Assembly: GCA_023457325.1 (NCBI GenBank)
Contig: JAEWLX010000100.1
Location: 1-24,083 of the forward strand
From: Bacillota bacterium
GTDB taxonomy: Bacteria > Bacillota_I > Bacilli_A > RFN20 > CAG-826
DNA length: 24,083 nt
Direction of reading: 5' to 3'
A model generated the notes under the pieces. That model made no database searches. It saw only the letters and a list, made by a program, of their open reading frames with translations, and was not told where the DNA came from. How positions within the stretch are numbered: position 1 is the first letter of the stretch; each line of letters starts with the position of its first letter. Shown here piece after piece: positions 15,609 through 22,985 of this stretch. Both the position numbers and the translations under genes were made by a program.

Positions 15609-15804
15609 ATATCCACAGGTTAAAAACACCCGAAAATAGGTGAAAAATTTGTTTTCCACAATTTGAGGCCAAAAACACCACAACCAGTGTGATAAATTAG
15701 TTCTCCACAAAATAGAAATGTGGAAAACTTGTGGATAAGGTTTTGTGGAAAGGAGGATGTGGATTTTGTTGACTAATATCCACCGCGACTCTGTGTTATC
15801 AACA
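15609..15804. other. oriC: Replication origin: DnaA-box cluster upstream of dnaA
   Basis: The dnaA-rpmH gap is dense in DnaA boxes (consensus TTATCCACA). The perfect box is at 15730-15738 (minus orientation). One-mismatch boxes lie at 15609-15617, 15652-15660, 15701-15709, 15719-15727 and 15796-15804. Two-mismatch copies lie at 15744-15752, 15758-15766 and 15776-15784. Both orientations occur. Divergence of all genes from this point and the neighbouring dnaA/rpmH support its being the chromosomal origin. I see no believable gene in the stretch 15577-16063; an AUG just after AGGAGG at 15757 is too close to it to be translated. Confidence 0.92.
15773..15802 (-). promoter_or_regulatory. Possible dnaA promoter overlapping a DnaA box
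   Basis: On the minus strand TTGATA (15802-15797) and TATTAG (15778-15773) are separated by 18 bases. The -35 hexamer lies within the DnaA-like box 15796-15804, which would allow repression of dnaA by its product. The -10 match is weak, so this is only a candidate. Confidence 0.3.
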
Positions 15805-15875
15805 ACGAAAAACATCGATACAATCAGTATTATTACCCTTTTTCAACACAACAAAAACGAATAATACACGGTCTG

Positions 15876-15952
15876 TGGGGTTGGTTGTTGTTGCACGTTG
15901 CTCCGCTATTGCCCTTCACATAAACAGGTGTTCAATAGTGGAAAGAACCCCA
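15876..15952. other. Nested inverted repeat of unknown role between the DnaA boxes and the rpmH promoter
   Basis: Two nested stems can form. The outer stem has 7 bp (TGGGGTT 15876-15882 with AACCCCA 15946-15952). The inner stem has 9 bp (CCGCTATTG 15903-15911 with CAATAGTGG 15933-15941, one G-T pair), enclosing a 21-base loop. The internal loop is asymmetric (20 and 4 bases). Neither strand has a T-run after it, so it is not a simple terminator. This segment is visibly more GC-rich than the DnaA-box cluster. It may be a small structured RNA or a DNA element of the origin. Confidence 0.5.
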
Positions 15953-16000
15953 GCTATGTAATTACGAATAGAAAAAGTCGCACGCGCTCCCTTTATTTAA

Positions 16001-16029
16001 TTGACTTAATATACATTAAACTATATAAT
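16001..16029 (+). promoter_or_regulatory. Strong sigma-70/sigma-A type promoter of rpmH operon
   Basis: TTGACT (16001-16006), a 17-bp spacer and a perfect TATAAT (16024-16029). Transcription would start near 16036, about 28 bases before the rpmH start codon. It should drive rpmH-rnpA-yidC-jag. Confidence 0.9.
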
Positions 16030-16063
16030 CATTTCGCGTAATCACACACGAGGAGAACAGATT

Positions 16064-16198
16064 ATGAAAAGAACGTATCAACCCAGCAAGAAAAAACATT
16101 CTGCTGTCCACGGTTTCCGTGAAAGAATGAAAACACCAAACGGCCGTAAAACTTTAGCCAGACGTCGCGAAAAAGGAAGAGCGGTTTTATCCGCTTAA
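16064..16198 (+). CDS. rpmH: 50S ribosomal protein L34
   Basis: A 44-residue, highly basic protein of the large ribosomal subunit. The sequence begins MKRTYQPSKKKH and continues with HGFRERMKTPNGRKTLARRREKGR, the near-invariant L34 pattern. It is well preceded by GAGGAGA and a strong promoter. It is the first gene on the right of the origin, the usual place in Bacilli, and is followed 34 bases later by rnpA, with which it is co-transcribed. Confidence 0.98.
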   Translation: MKRTYQPSKKKHSAVHGFRERMKTPNGRKTLARRREKGRAVLSA

Positions 16199-16232
16199 TT
16201 GTTTTGGTTTTACCCAAATCAGGGAGACGAAC

Positions 16233-16580
16233 GTGAAAAGGCAGTATCGAATTAGAAAATCCGAGGACTTCCATCGCATCATTCACGCATCACGTTTTGT
16301 TAAAAACCAATTCTTTGTAGTTTATTTTCAACCAAACGAACTTAGTAGTTCGCGAGTGGGCATCTCGATTCCTAAACGGATTGGAATTGCGGTTATTCGC
16401 AATAAAATCAAACGACAAATTAAAGCCATTCTTCAAGAAAACCTAGACGTTAATAGAGCTATTGATTATGTTATTGTTCCCAAGCGCAGTTATAACATAG
16501 ATGAATTTGATAGCAGTCGCGACGCCTTAAAAGGTCTTCTTGAGAAGATCGGAGACCAAAATTTTGAAAAAATCAACTAA
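16233..16580 (+). CDS. rnpA: Ribonuclease P protein component
   Basis: A 115-residue basic protein that assists the RNase P RNA in maturing tRNA 5' ends. The RNR signature is visible as RNKIKRQIK starting at Arg56, after the substrate-binding segment VGISIPKRIG. The start is GTG at 16233 with AGGGAGA upstream. The 3' end overlaps the chosen yidC start by 17 bases, and the yidC ribosome binding site GGAGA lies inside rnpA. Order rpmH-rnpA-yidC-jag is conserved in Bacilli. Confidence 0.95.
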   Translation: MKRQYRIRKSEDFHRIIHASRFVKNQFFVVYFQPNELSSSRVGISIPKRIGIAVIRNKIKRQIKAILQENLDVNRAIDYVIVPKRSYNIDEFDSSRDALKGLLEKIGDQNFEKIN

Positions 16581-17997
16581 GCGCATCCTTACTTTTGGCG
16601 GACTTCTTTTTGCGGTCGTCCTTATTAGTGGCTGTACCGCGAGTTTTTGCTCTAACACTGATCGCGCCAACATCTTGTACACTTACGAAAAAGGTGTATC
16701 CGTCTATGAAGACGGAAACACTGAAGGAGAGGCTGTTTTTGCCGGCAACACAACCTTGACTAGAAGAGTCACTTTTGAGAACTCACCCCTTTTAAAAGAA
16801 ACGGTTGAAACTGCCGCTAGCAACGCAATTAATGTACCAACAGAAGATTATTTTGTTGGAATTGATCAATATGTTCTTGAAATCGCTCTTGAACGTCAAT
16901 TCGGTGATGATCTTGATTTACTAACGGTTGATGCCGCAAAAGCCAACGAAGCCTTAAAAGAATTTGGTTATTTAAAGTTCGCTGGCTATTCAGAAGAGAA
17001 CAATTTATTTGAGTATTGGGATTTGTGGACTGCGCAGCTAAAGATTTCGTTGGGCGCTGAACAAGTTCCTAATCAAGACTTTACAAAGTTTTATAAAGAA
17101 AAACTAAATACCACCATCAACACCTATCGTGCATGTATCGCGATTAACGATGGGGACTATGGTAAATACGGAAGTGATGGCAATACCGAAGCTTCCATTG
17201 AAGGAAAGACATGGGCCTACGCGTGGTCCAAAGGACCAATTGAAGGTTTGTTAGTTTATCCTGTCGCGTATTTAGTTGACTTCTTCTCGGTTTCGTTTGG
17301 TATGAATGGTTGGGGTCAAATTGGCGCGGTCGCGCTCGTAACATTAATTGTTCGAGCTTTGATTCTTTTAACAACCATCAAATCGACTATGGGTCAGCAA
17401 AAGATGCAGGCTCTCCAACCCGAATTAACAAAGATACAGCAAAAGTATCCTAATTCGAATACAAACCAATCAGAAAAACAACGCCTTGCTCAAGAGCAAA
17501 TGGCTTTGTATAAGAAACACAAAATTAACCCACTCGGGCAAATACTGGTTTTGATTATTCAATTCCCAGTCTTTATCGCTGTTTGGGGTGCGATGACTGG
17601 CGCAGCCGTTCTTTCGTCTGATGCTGTTCTCGGCCTTAACTTAAGTGCTGGACTTGGCACGGCAATTCTTGATATTGCTGGCTGGCCAAACGTCGCTGGA
17701 TGGTGGACTGCTGTCGGATTATTTATCATCATGGGTCTTGCCCAATTTATTTCGATGAAACTTCCGCAATGGATGCAAAAAGCCCGCACTAAAAATGTGA
17801 AACGTTTAACGAAAAATCCGGCGGTTGATAAACAATCGAAACAAATGAAATGGTTTAGCAATATTATGCTAATTATGATTATCGTCATGGGCTTTAGCCT
17901 ACCGGCGGCAATGGGTGTTTACTGGTTTATCGGAGCAATTATTTCGATTGTCCAAACCCTTATCATGCAAACCATAATGGCTCGCAACAAAAAGTAA
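16564..17997 (+). CDS. yidC: Membrane protein insertase YidC, lipoprotein form with large ectodomain
   Basis: A 477-residue insertase that places proteins in the membrane alone or with SecYEG. The N terminus is a lipoprotein signal ending LISGC (Cys24). The conserved core begins only at about residue 224 (GPIEGLLVYPVAYLVDFF). It has the hydrophilic-groove Arg264 in LIVRALILL, the charged cytoplasmic hairpin GQQKMQALQPELTKIQQKY, then NPLGQILVLIIQFPVF and further helices ending SLPAAMGVYWFIGA. About 200 extracytoplasmic residues separate the lipid anchor from the core, while Bacillus SpoIIIJ totals about 260 residues. The start is TTG at 16564, eight bases after GGAGA; another in-frame TTG at 16540 has no such site. 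The last residues are basic. jag follows 13 bases later. Confidence 0.95.
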   Translation: MKKSTKRILTFGGLLFAVVLISGCTASFCSNTDRANILYTYEKGVSVYEDGNTEGEAVFAGNTTLTRRVTFENSPLLKETVETAASNAINVPTEDYFVGIDQYVLEIALERQFGDDLDLLTVDAAKANEALKEFGYLKFAGYSEENNLFEYWDLWTAQLKISLGAEQVPNQDFTKFYKEKLNTTINTYRACIAINDGDYGKYGSDGNTEASIEGKTWAYAWSKGPIEGLLVYPVAYLVDFFSVSFGMNGWGQIGAVALVTLIVRALILLTTIKSTMGQQKMQALQPELTKIQQKYPNSNTNQSEKQRLAQEQMALYKKHKINPLGQILVLIIQFPVFIAVWGAMTGAAVLSSDAVLGLNLSAGLGTAILDIAGWPNVAGWWTAVGLFIIMGLAQFISMKLPQWMQKARTKNVKRLTKNPAVDKQSKQMKWFSNIMLIMIIVMGFSLPAAMGVYWFIGAIISIVQTLIMQTIMARNKK

Positions 17998-18010
17998 CGG
18001 AGGATTAACA

Positions 18011-18607
18011 ATGAAAAAATATCAAGCTAAAACAATTGAGGAGGCTGTCAATCTCGCAGCACAAGAATTAGGAATTCTTCCTAATGATGTTAACTTCGCT
18101 GTTCAAGAAGAGAAAAAGGGTCTTTTTAAAAAAGTCACGATTGAGGTTTATGAAACAAGCGACGCGATTGAGTTTGCAGAGAAGTATATTAAAGAAGTGA
18201 CTAATGCGTTAGGTATCGAATCAGAGACAACCGCCTCGTTGAAAGACGACATTATTCATATCTCGATAAATTCCGATCATAACCCCATCTTAATTGGCAA
18301 AAACGGTAAAACACTTCAAGCTCTTAATGAGTTAACAAGGCTCGCTGTTTCATCAAAATTTAAGAAAAGATTTAGAATCCTTCTTGATATTAACGATTAC
18401 AAAGACGGCAAATATTCCCGCGTTGCTTTCGCAGCTCGTAGAGCAGCAAAAGAAGTTCAAAAAACGAAAATGGATGCCATGCTCGAACCAATGCCTGCTG
18501 ACGAAAGAAGAGTAGTGCACAATGCTCTCTCTAACTTCTCGCACATCAAAACGGAATCGGCGGGAGAAGGATATCATCGCGCGGTTGTTATTAAGTATAT
18601 TGACTAA
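18011..18607 (+). CDS. jag: RNA-binding protein Jag/KhpB
   Basis: A 198-residue RNA-binding protein with three parts. The Jag_N domain (about 1-50) carries the KKGLFKK segment. The KH domain has the GKNG loop at 96-99. The R3H domain has Arg166-x3-His170 (RRVVH). KhpB forms a complex with KhpA and affects RNA fate and cell elongation in streptococci; that role is taken from the family. CGGAGG lies eight bases upstream of the ATG. It is the last gene of the rpmH unit, ended by a hairpin terminator. Confidence 0.95.
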   Translation: MKKYQAKTIEEAVNLAAQELGILPNDVNFAVQEEKKGLFKKVTIEVYETSDAIEFAEKYIKEVTNALGIESETTASLKDDIIHISINSDHNPILIGKNGKTLQALNELTRLAVSSKFKKRFRILLDINDYKDGKYSRVAFAARRAAKEVQKTKMDAMLEPMPADERRVVHNALSNFSHIKTESAGEGYHRAVVIKYID

Positions 18608-18612
18608 CAAAC

Positions 18613-18635
18613 AAAGAGCCATTAGGCTCTTTTTT
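18613..18635 (+). terminator. Rho-independent terminator after jag
   Basis: An 8-bp perfect stem (AAAGAGCC 18613-18620 with GGCTCTTT 18625-18632), loop ATTA, and six consecutive T from 18630 to 18635. It starts five bases after the jag stop. mnmE begins only 14 bases beyond, so mnmE needs read-through or a promoter inside jag. Confidence 0.85.
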
Positions 18636-18649
18636 GCCTGAGGTTTTAA

Positions 18650-19969
18650 ATGCACGAAACGATTGTAGCTCTGGCGACACCGCCACTAAAATCAGCGCTT
18701 GCTGTCATTCGCCTTTCGGGTGATGATTGTTTTGATGTTGTCTCAAAGGTTTTTAATCAAGATATAAGCAAAGTTCAAAAGCGAGAAGTTTTTATTGGCA
18801 AAATTGTCGATAAAGAAAACGTAGTCGATGAAGTTGTTTTGATCGCGTATGTTAATCCGAAATCGTTTACAGGTGAAAACGCTGTCGAAATCATTAGTCA
18901 CGGATCAATGTTGATTGTTGATGAAATCATCGAACTTTTGATTGCCTCTGGCGCCAGACTAGCGCTTAATGGCGAATTTTCGTCACGAGCGTTTCTTAAT
19001 AACAAAATTGACCTCATTCAAGCTGAAGCAATTAATGATTTAATAAACTCTAAAACGCGCGAAGCCAAGAAGATATCGATGTATTCCCTACAAGGGAAAA
19101 CAAGTAATCTTGTCTGGCCAATCAAAAAAGAAATCGCTGACTTGCTAAGTCAAATTGAAGTGAATATTGACTACCCTGAATATGAAGACATCGAAGAAGT
19201 AAGTCGCGCTCAAGTTATTTCGGTGTGCACCGCCATCGTCGAAAAAGTGACAACTTTAATTCACGAGGGCCAGCAAGGACAAATTATAAAAGAAGGCATA
19301 AAGGTTGCTATTGTCGGTAAGCCAAATGTTGGGAAATCCTCTTTGCTTAACGCTATGATTGGGCAAGAAAAAGCAATTGTAACCAACATTCCTGGGACAA
19401 CAAGAGATATCGTTGAAGGCGAAATCAACTTAAAGGGCATTACGCTACAAATACTTGATACCGCTGGAATTAGAGAGGTAAATAACGAGATTGAAAGTAT
19501 TGGCATCTCTAAAGCAAAGAAAGCAACCGCCGATGCGGATTTAGTCATCCTTGTTGTGGATGCCACAGAAAAAGATGATGATGCCTTTATGAAACTTATC
19601 GAGGATAAAAAACACATTGTTGTTTACAACAAAAGCGACATAGTTAAAAACAAAAAAGCAAACAGTCTATATATTTCCGCCTTAAATAAAGACATCGATC
19701 CACTTATGAAAGAGATTATAAAAGTTCTGGCTATTAGTGAAGAAGCGTTTGAACAGCCAAGTTTAAATAACACGAGACAATTAGGTCTTTTGGGATCGAT
19801 TAAAGAAAACCTATTACTGGCAATCAAAGACGCCGAAAACGATCAACCAATCGATTTGGTTAGTGTTAGTTTGCTTGGTGCATATAATGACACACTTGAA
19901 ATTCTTGGCGAAGGAAACAAAAACGATATAAGCGAAGAGATATTTTCGCGTTTTTGTGTTGGTAAATAA
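18650..19969 (+). CDS. mnmE: tRNA modification GTPase MnmE
   Basis: A 439-residue GTPase that, with MnmG, makes the 5-aminomethyl-type modifications at the wobble uridine (U34) of several tRNAs. The N-terminal folate-binding domain starts TIVALATPPLKSALAVIRLSG and includes NPKSFTGENAVEIISHG and GEFSSRAFLNNKIDL. The G domain is inserted in a helical domain, with G1 GKPNVGKS (from about 223), G2 GTTRD, G3 DTAG and G4 NKSD. The C terminus is FCVGK, close to the usual FCIGK, with the conserved Cys436. GAGG lies before the ATG, directly after the jag terminator. tatD follows after two bases. Confidence 0.97.
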   Translation: MHETIVALATPPLKSALAVIRLSGDDCFDVVSKVFNQDISKVQKREVFIGKIVDKENVVDEVVLIAYVNPKSFTGENAVEIISHGSMLIVDEIIELLIASGARLALNGEFSSRAFLNNKIDLIQAEAINDLINSKTREAKKISMYSLQGKTSNLVWPIKKEIADLLSQIEVNIDYPEYEDIEEVSRAQVISVCTAIVEKVTTLIHEGQQGQIIKEGIKVAIVGKPNVGKSSLLNAMIGQEKAIVTNIPGTTRDIVEGEINLKGITLQILDTAGIREVNNEIESIGISKAKKATADADLVILVVDATEKDDDAFMKLIEDKKHIVVYNKSDIVKNKKANSLYISALNKDIDPLMKEIIKVLAISEEAFEQPSLNNTRQLGLLGSIKENLLLAIKDAENDQPIDLVSVSLLGAYNDTLEILGEGNKNDISEEIFSRFCVGK

Positions 19970-19971
19970 AA

Positions 19972-20742
19972 ATGATTGATTCGCACACACATTTAAATCA
20001 CGATAAGTTTTACGCTAATCCGGAGAAATATATAAATGAAGCGATGGAAAAAGGCGTCACAGCTTTTTTGGTTATTGGTTACGATCTATCCTCCTCAAGG
20101 CGGGCATTGGAGTTAGCAAAAAGATTTAGTAACGTTTATGCAACTGTGGGAATTCATCCCACCGACATCAAACTTCGCGGCAGCAACGATTTCAAAGAAA
20201 TCGATGACTTGTTAAACCATCCAAAAGTTGTTGGTTGTGGCGAAATCGGTCTTGATTATTATTGGGACAAAAACGAACAAGAACACATTGAACAAAAAAA
20301 GTATTTTATCGAACAAATTAAGCTAGCCAACAAACACCAAAAGCCGATCGTTGTTCATAATCGCGACGCGGCTTATGACACACACAAGGTTTTAGAAGAC
20401 AACCCACCTGAATATGGCGGCATCATGCACTGTTATTCTGGAAGCGCAGAGATGGTTGGTAATTATATTCGCTTAGGCTTATATATTTCTCTTGCGGGTC
20501 CAGTAACTTTCTTAAATGCTAAGACACCGAAAGAAGTCGCAAAAGCCACACCACTTGATCGTCTCTTGATTGAGACTGATTCACCTTATCTTGCTCCCCA
20601 CCCACTACGTGGAAAACAAAACGAATCAAAATATTTGCCTTTAATTCTTGAAGAAATTGCTCGCTTAAGAGGGGTTGATCCCACCATCATTGATCAAGCG
20701 ACAACCGAAAACTTCAAGAGGCTATTTAGAATTGATAAATGA
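19972..20742 (+). CDS. tatD: TatD-family metal-dependent deoxyribonuclease
   Basis: A 256-residue TIM-barrel metal hydrolase of the TatD/YabD family, which acts as a DNase in several bacteria. Metal ligands are visible: HTH (His5, His7), Glu91 in GEIGLDYY, His129 in VHNRDA, His153 in MHCYSG and Asp203 in ETDSPYL. Length is usual. It starts two bases after mnmE with no ribosome binding site of its own, and its TGA stop overlaps the rnmV ATG by four bases. Position before rnmV-rsmA is the same as in Bacillus. The gene could also be called yabD. Confidence 0.95.
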   Translation: MIDSHTHLNHDKFYANPEKYINEAMEKGVTAFLVIGYDLSSSRRALELAKRFSNVYATVGIHPTDIKLRGSNDFKEIDDLLNHPKVVGCGEIGLDYYWDKNEQEHIEQKKYFIEQIKLANKHQKPIVVHNRDAAYDTHKVLEDNPPEYGGIMHCYSGSAEMVGNYIRLGLYISLAGPVTFLNAKTPKEVAKATPLDRLLIETDSPYLAPHPLRGKQNESKYLPLILEEIARLRGVDPTIIDQATTENFKRLFRIDK

Positions 20743-21287
20743 GTAAACGAAAGATTGAAGCCATAATTGTTGTTGAAGGCAAAAGCGATATTGCTTTTTT
20801 GTCATCTTTTCTTGAAGCGGAGTTTGTTGAAACAAATGGGTCGGATGTGCCAGAATCGACAATCGATTATCTAAAGAAACAATCCACATCAAAAACAATA
20901 ATTGTGTTGACTGACCCCGACTTCCCTGGTCACAAAATTAGAACGGAATTAGATGATAAAATAACAAACTTAAAACATGTTTTCATCAACAAAAAAGACG
21001 CTATCAAAAACGGCAAAGTGGGGGTGGCTGAAACAAGTAAAAACGCTGTTTTAGAAGCCCTTAATTTTCCACTTGAAAAGAGGGTGGATTCAAATAGCGA
21101 ACTGACTGCCAATGATTTGTATAATCTCGGATTATCTGGTTTAAAAAATTCGCACCACATTAGAGCAAAAGTCGCAGAGCGCTTTCACCTTGGTTTTGTT
21201 AATGCCAAGCACTTTTTAAAAAGAGCCAGATCGATGAATATTACTTATCAACAAATCCAGGAAGCGATTAATGAAATTCAACAATAG
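20739..21287 (+). CDS. rnmV: Ribonuclease M5
   Basis: A 182-residue TOPRIM nuclease that matures 5S rRNA. The TOPRIM motifs are VVEGKSD (Glu13) and TDPDFPG (Asp59, Asp61), followed by GVAETSKNAVLEAL, typical for the family. The start overlaps tatD (ATGA) and the end overlaps rsmA by 17 bases, so the three are translationally linked. The presence of M5 supports a Bacillota-type lineage. Confidence 0.96.
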   Translation: MSKRKIEAIIVVEGKSDIAFLSSFLEAEFVETNGSDVPESTIDYLKKQSTSKTIIVLTDPDFPGHKIRTELDDKITNLKHVFINKKDAIKNGKVGVAETSKNAVLEALNFPLEKRVDSNSELTANDLYNLGLSGLKNSHHIRAKVAERFHLGFVNAKHFLKRARSMNITYQQIQEAINEIQQ

Positions 21288-22086
21288 CGAATCATTTTTT
21301 GATTATATCAAAACCCTTAGGTTTATCGCCTCTAAGGATCTTGGACAAAACTTTTTAATCAACCCGCAAACAGCACAAAAAATTGTTGAAAATCTCGGTG
21401 CAAAAAAGGGAGAAAAAGTGTTAGAGATAGGTGCTGGTTTTGGCTCCTTATCTTACTTTTTAGTTCAGTCGGAAGCCGATGTTTTTCTCATGGATGTCGA
21501 TCCAAAAACGATCGCTTTTCTCAATGAGCAATTTGGCGATAACGCAAACGTTAATATCGTTCAAGAAAGTATTCTAAAACACGATGTTTCAAAGTATCAA
21601 AAGATTATTGGAAATCTTCCCTATTACATAACATCCGACACAATAGAACACTGTCTTTTAAATGGTTTTAAAACCACAAAAATGGTTTTTATGATTCAAA
21701 AAGAAGTTGTGCAACGACTTACTGCCAAAACGGGAGAAGATGGCTATGGGCCTCTTTCGATTTTAGTGTCCTTTTTAGGGGCAATAAAAAAGACTATTAA
21801 TGTTGGGAGGACGCAATTTGTTCCGATCCCCAATGTCGAGTCTAGCGTTATTGAAATCAATATTCATGAAAACCGTGATTATGAAACCGCACAAAAACTA
21901 AACAAATTAACCAAGAGTTTGTTCCACCATCGGCGCAAGACAATTCGTAATAACCTTCGCCTGCTATTAAATGACTCGATTCTAGCTGATGAAACATTAT
22001 CGATTCTCAATGTTGATGGCGCAAAACGACCCCAAGACCTTGATTTGACTTTCTATTTAGCCTTGATAAAACAATTGAAGTTTTAA
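21271..22086 (+). CDS. rsmA: 16S rRNA (adenine1518-N6/adenine1519-N6)-dimethyltransferase
   Basis: A 271-residue SAM-dependent enzyme (also called KsgA) that dimethylates two adenosines near the 3' end of 16S rRNA during late small-subunit assembly. The SAM site EIGAGFGSLS is at about 52-61 and the catalytic NLPYYIT at 115-121. LGQNFLIN near the start and the C-terminal RRKTIRNNLR are further family marks. AGGAAG lies before the ATG inside rnmV. The length is slightly short but complete. Confidence 0.97.
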   Translation: MKFNNSESFFDYIKTLRFIASKDLGQNFLINPQTAQKIVENLGAKKGEKVLEIGAGFGSLSYFLVQSEADVFLMDVDPKTIAFLNEQFGDNANVNIVQESILKHDVSKYQKIIGNLPYYITSDTIEHCLLNGFKTTKMVFMIQKEVVQRLTAKTGEDGYGPLSILVSFLGAIKKTINVGRTQFVPIPNVESSVIEINIHENRDYETAQKLNKLTKSLFHHRRKTIRNNLRLLLNDSILADETLSILNVDGAKRPQDLDLTFYLALIKQLKF

Positions 22087-22129
22087 TACTTCAAAGATAC
22101 AATGTTATTCGCCAAGAGGACACCCCTTT

Positions 22130-22984
22130 ATGTACATTAAAGCTTATGCAAAAATCAATATCGCCCTCAATGTTCTTGCCAAAGATATCGACGGCTATCA
22201 TCAACTTGATATGATTAATCTTCCTCTTGAGTTGCACGATTCAATTGAAATATCGGTTCTACCAGGATCCTCAGACTCGTTCATCACTTGTGATGACATC
22301 GAGATTGAGGACACAAAATATAATTTGATCAGCATGGCTATCGCCAAAGCGCGAGAGCTATATGGCTTTAAGCAACAATTCACAATTCATGTTTATAAAG
22401 AAATTCCGATATCAGCAGGACTTGCGGGCGGAAGCGCTAATGCTGCAGCGGTTTTAAATGCTATTTTTCTCCTTCTAAAGATTAAACCCACCAACGAGGA
22501 GAAAATTGCGCTTGCCAAATCAATCGGTGCTGATGTTCCTTATTGTATGTTTAATGTGCCAGCTAGAGTTCGAGGCATAGGAGAAATAATCGAGCCAATA
22601 AGTATTAAAAAATCTTATCATGTTTTGGTTGTTAAACCCCAAAAAGGTCTATCAACAAAAACCGTTTTTGATCAAGCCGATACAATGGAACTAGAAAACG
22701 GCGATAACGAAAAAGTTCTTGAGGCTTTAGCGACTGGAAACGATGATTTATTGGCTAGTAGCGTTCACAACGCATTAGAAAAACCATCCTTCCTATTATT
22801 GCCAGAAATCGGAAAGATAAAGAATCTTCTCGTTCAAGACGGGCTTAAAATCGTTTTAATGAGTGGATCAGGCAGCTCAATAATTGCCTTAGATAACGAT
22901 GCGAAAAAACTTGCCAAATTAGAAAAAAAGTATGCAAAATTAGGGTATAATACACGATTAACCCGCATTTTAAGGAGAAAATAG
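22130..22984 (+). CDS. ispE: 4-diphosphocytidyl-2-C-methyl-D-erythritol kinase
   Basis: A 284-residue GHMP kinase of the MEP isoprenoid pathway. Substrate-binding Lys8 in AYAKINIALNV, the ATP-binding GLAGGSANAA at 97-106, catalytic Asp135 in GADVPYC and the C-terminal GSGSS loop are present. Right after Asp135 the usual FGGTA...GRGE segment is replaced by FNVPARVRGIGE (141-152), so two Gly are missing from a conserved loop. AGAGGA precedes the ATG at moderate distance. The AAGGAG site for glmU lies within its final codons, and the TAG stop is one base before the glmU start. The gene implies MEP-type isoprenoid synthesis if the enzyme is active. Confidence 0.9.
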   Translation: MYIKAYAKINIALNVLAKDIDGYHQLDMINLPLELHDSIEISVLPGSSDSFITCDDIEIEDTKYNLISMAIAKARELYGFKQQFTIHVYKEIPISAGLAGGSANAAAVLNAIFLLLKIKPTNEEKIALAKSIGADVPYCMFNVPARVRGIGEIIEPISIKKSYHVLVVKPQKGLSTKTVFDQADTMELENGDNEKVLEALATGNDDLLASSVHNALEKPSFLLLPEIGKIKNLLVQDGLKIVLMSGSGSSIIALDNDAKKLAKLEKKYAKLGYNTRLTRILRRK

Positions 22985-22985
22985 T

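Noticed and set aside
15577..15681. Longer dnaA start at 15681
   Set aside because: The added residues are encoded by DnaA-box DNA and have no family match; GGAGG at normal spacing marks 15576.
15573..15815. Minus-strand open frame of 80 codons across the DnaA boxes
   Set aside because: Made of DnaA-box repeats, overlaps the dnaA start, and has no ribosome binding site or protein-like composition.
15750..15864. AAGGAGG followed by ATG at 15757 and a 35-codon frame in oriC
   Set aside because: The ATG overlaps the end of the AGGAGG, too close for initiation, and the frame is composed of DnaA-box sequence; TTGACT next to it has no -10 partner.
15876..15952. 6S RNA or a known riboswitch at the nested inverted repeat
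   Set aside because: Too short for 6S RNA, no terminator or downstream gene in leader position, and no consensus core of a known riboswitch that I can recognise.
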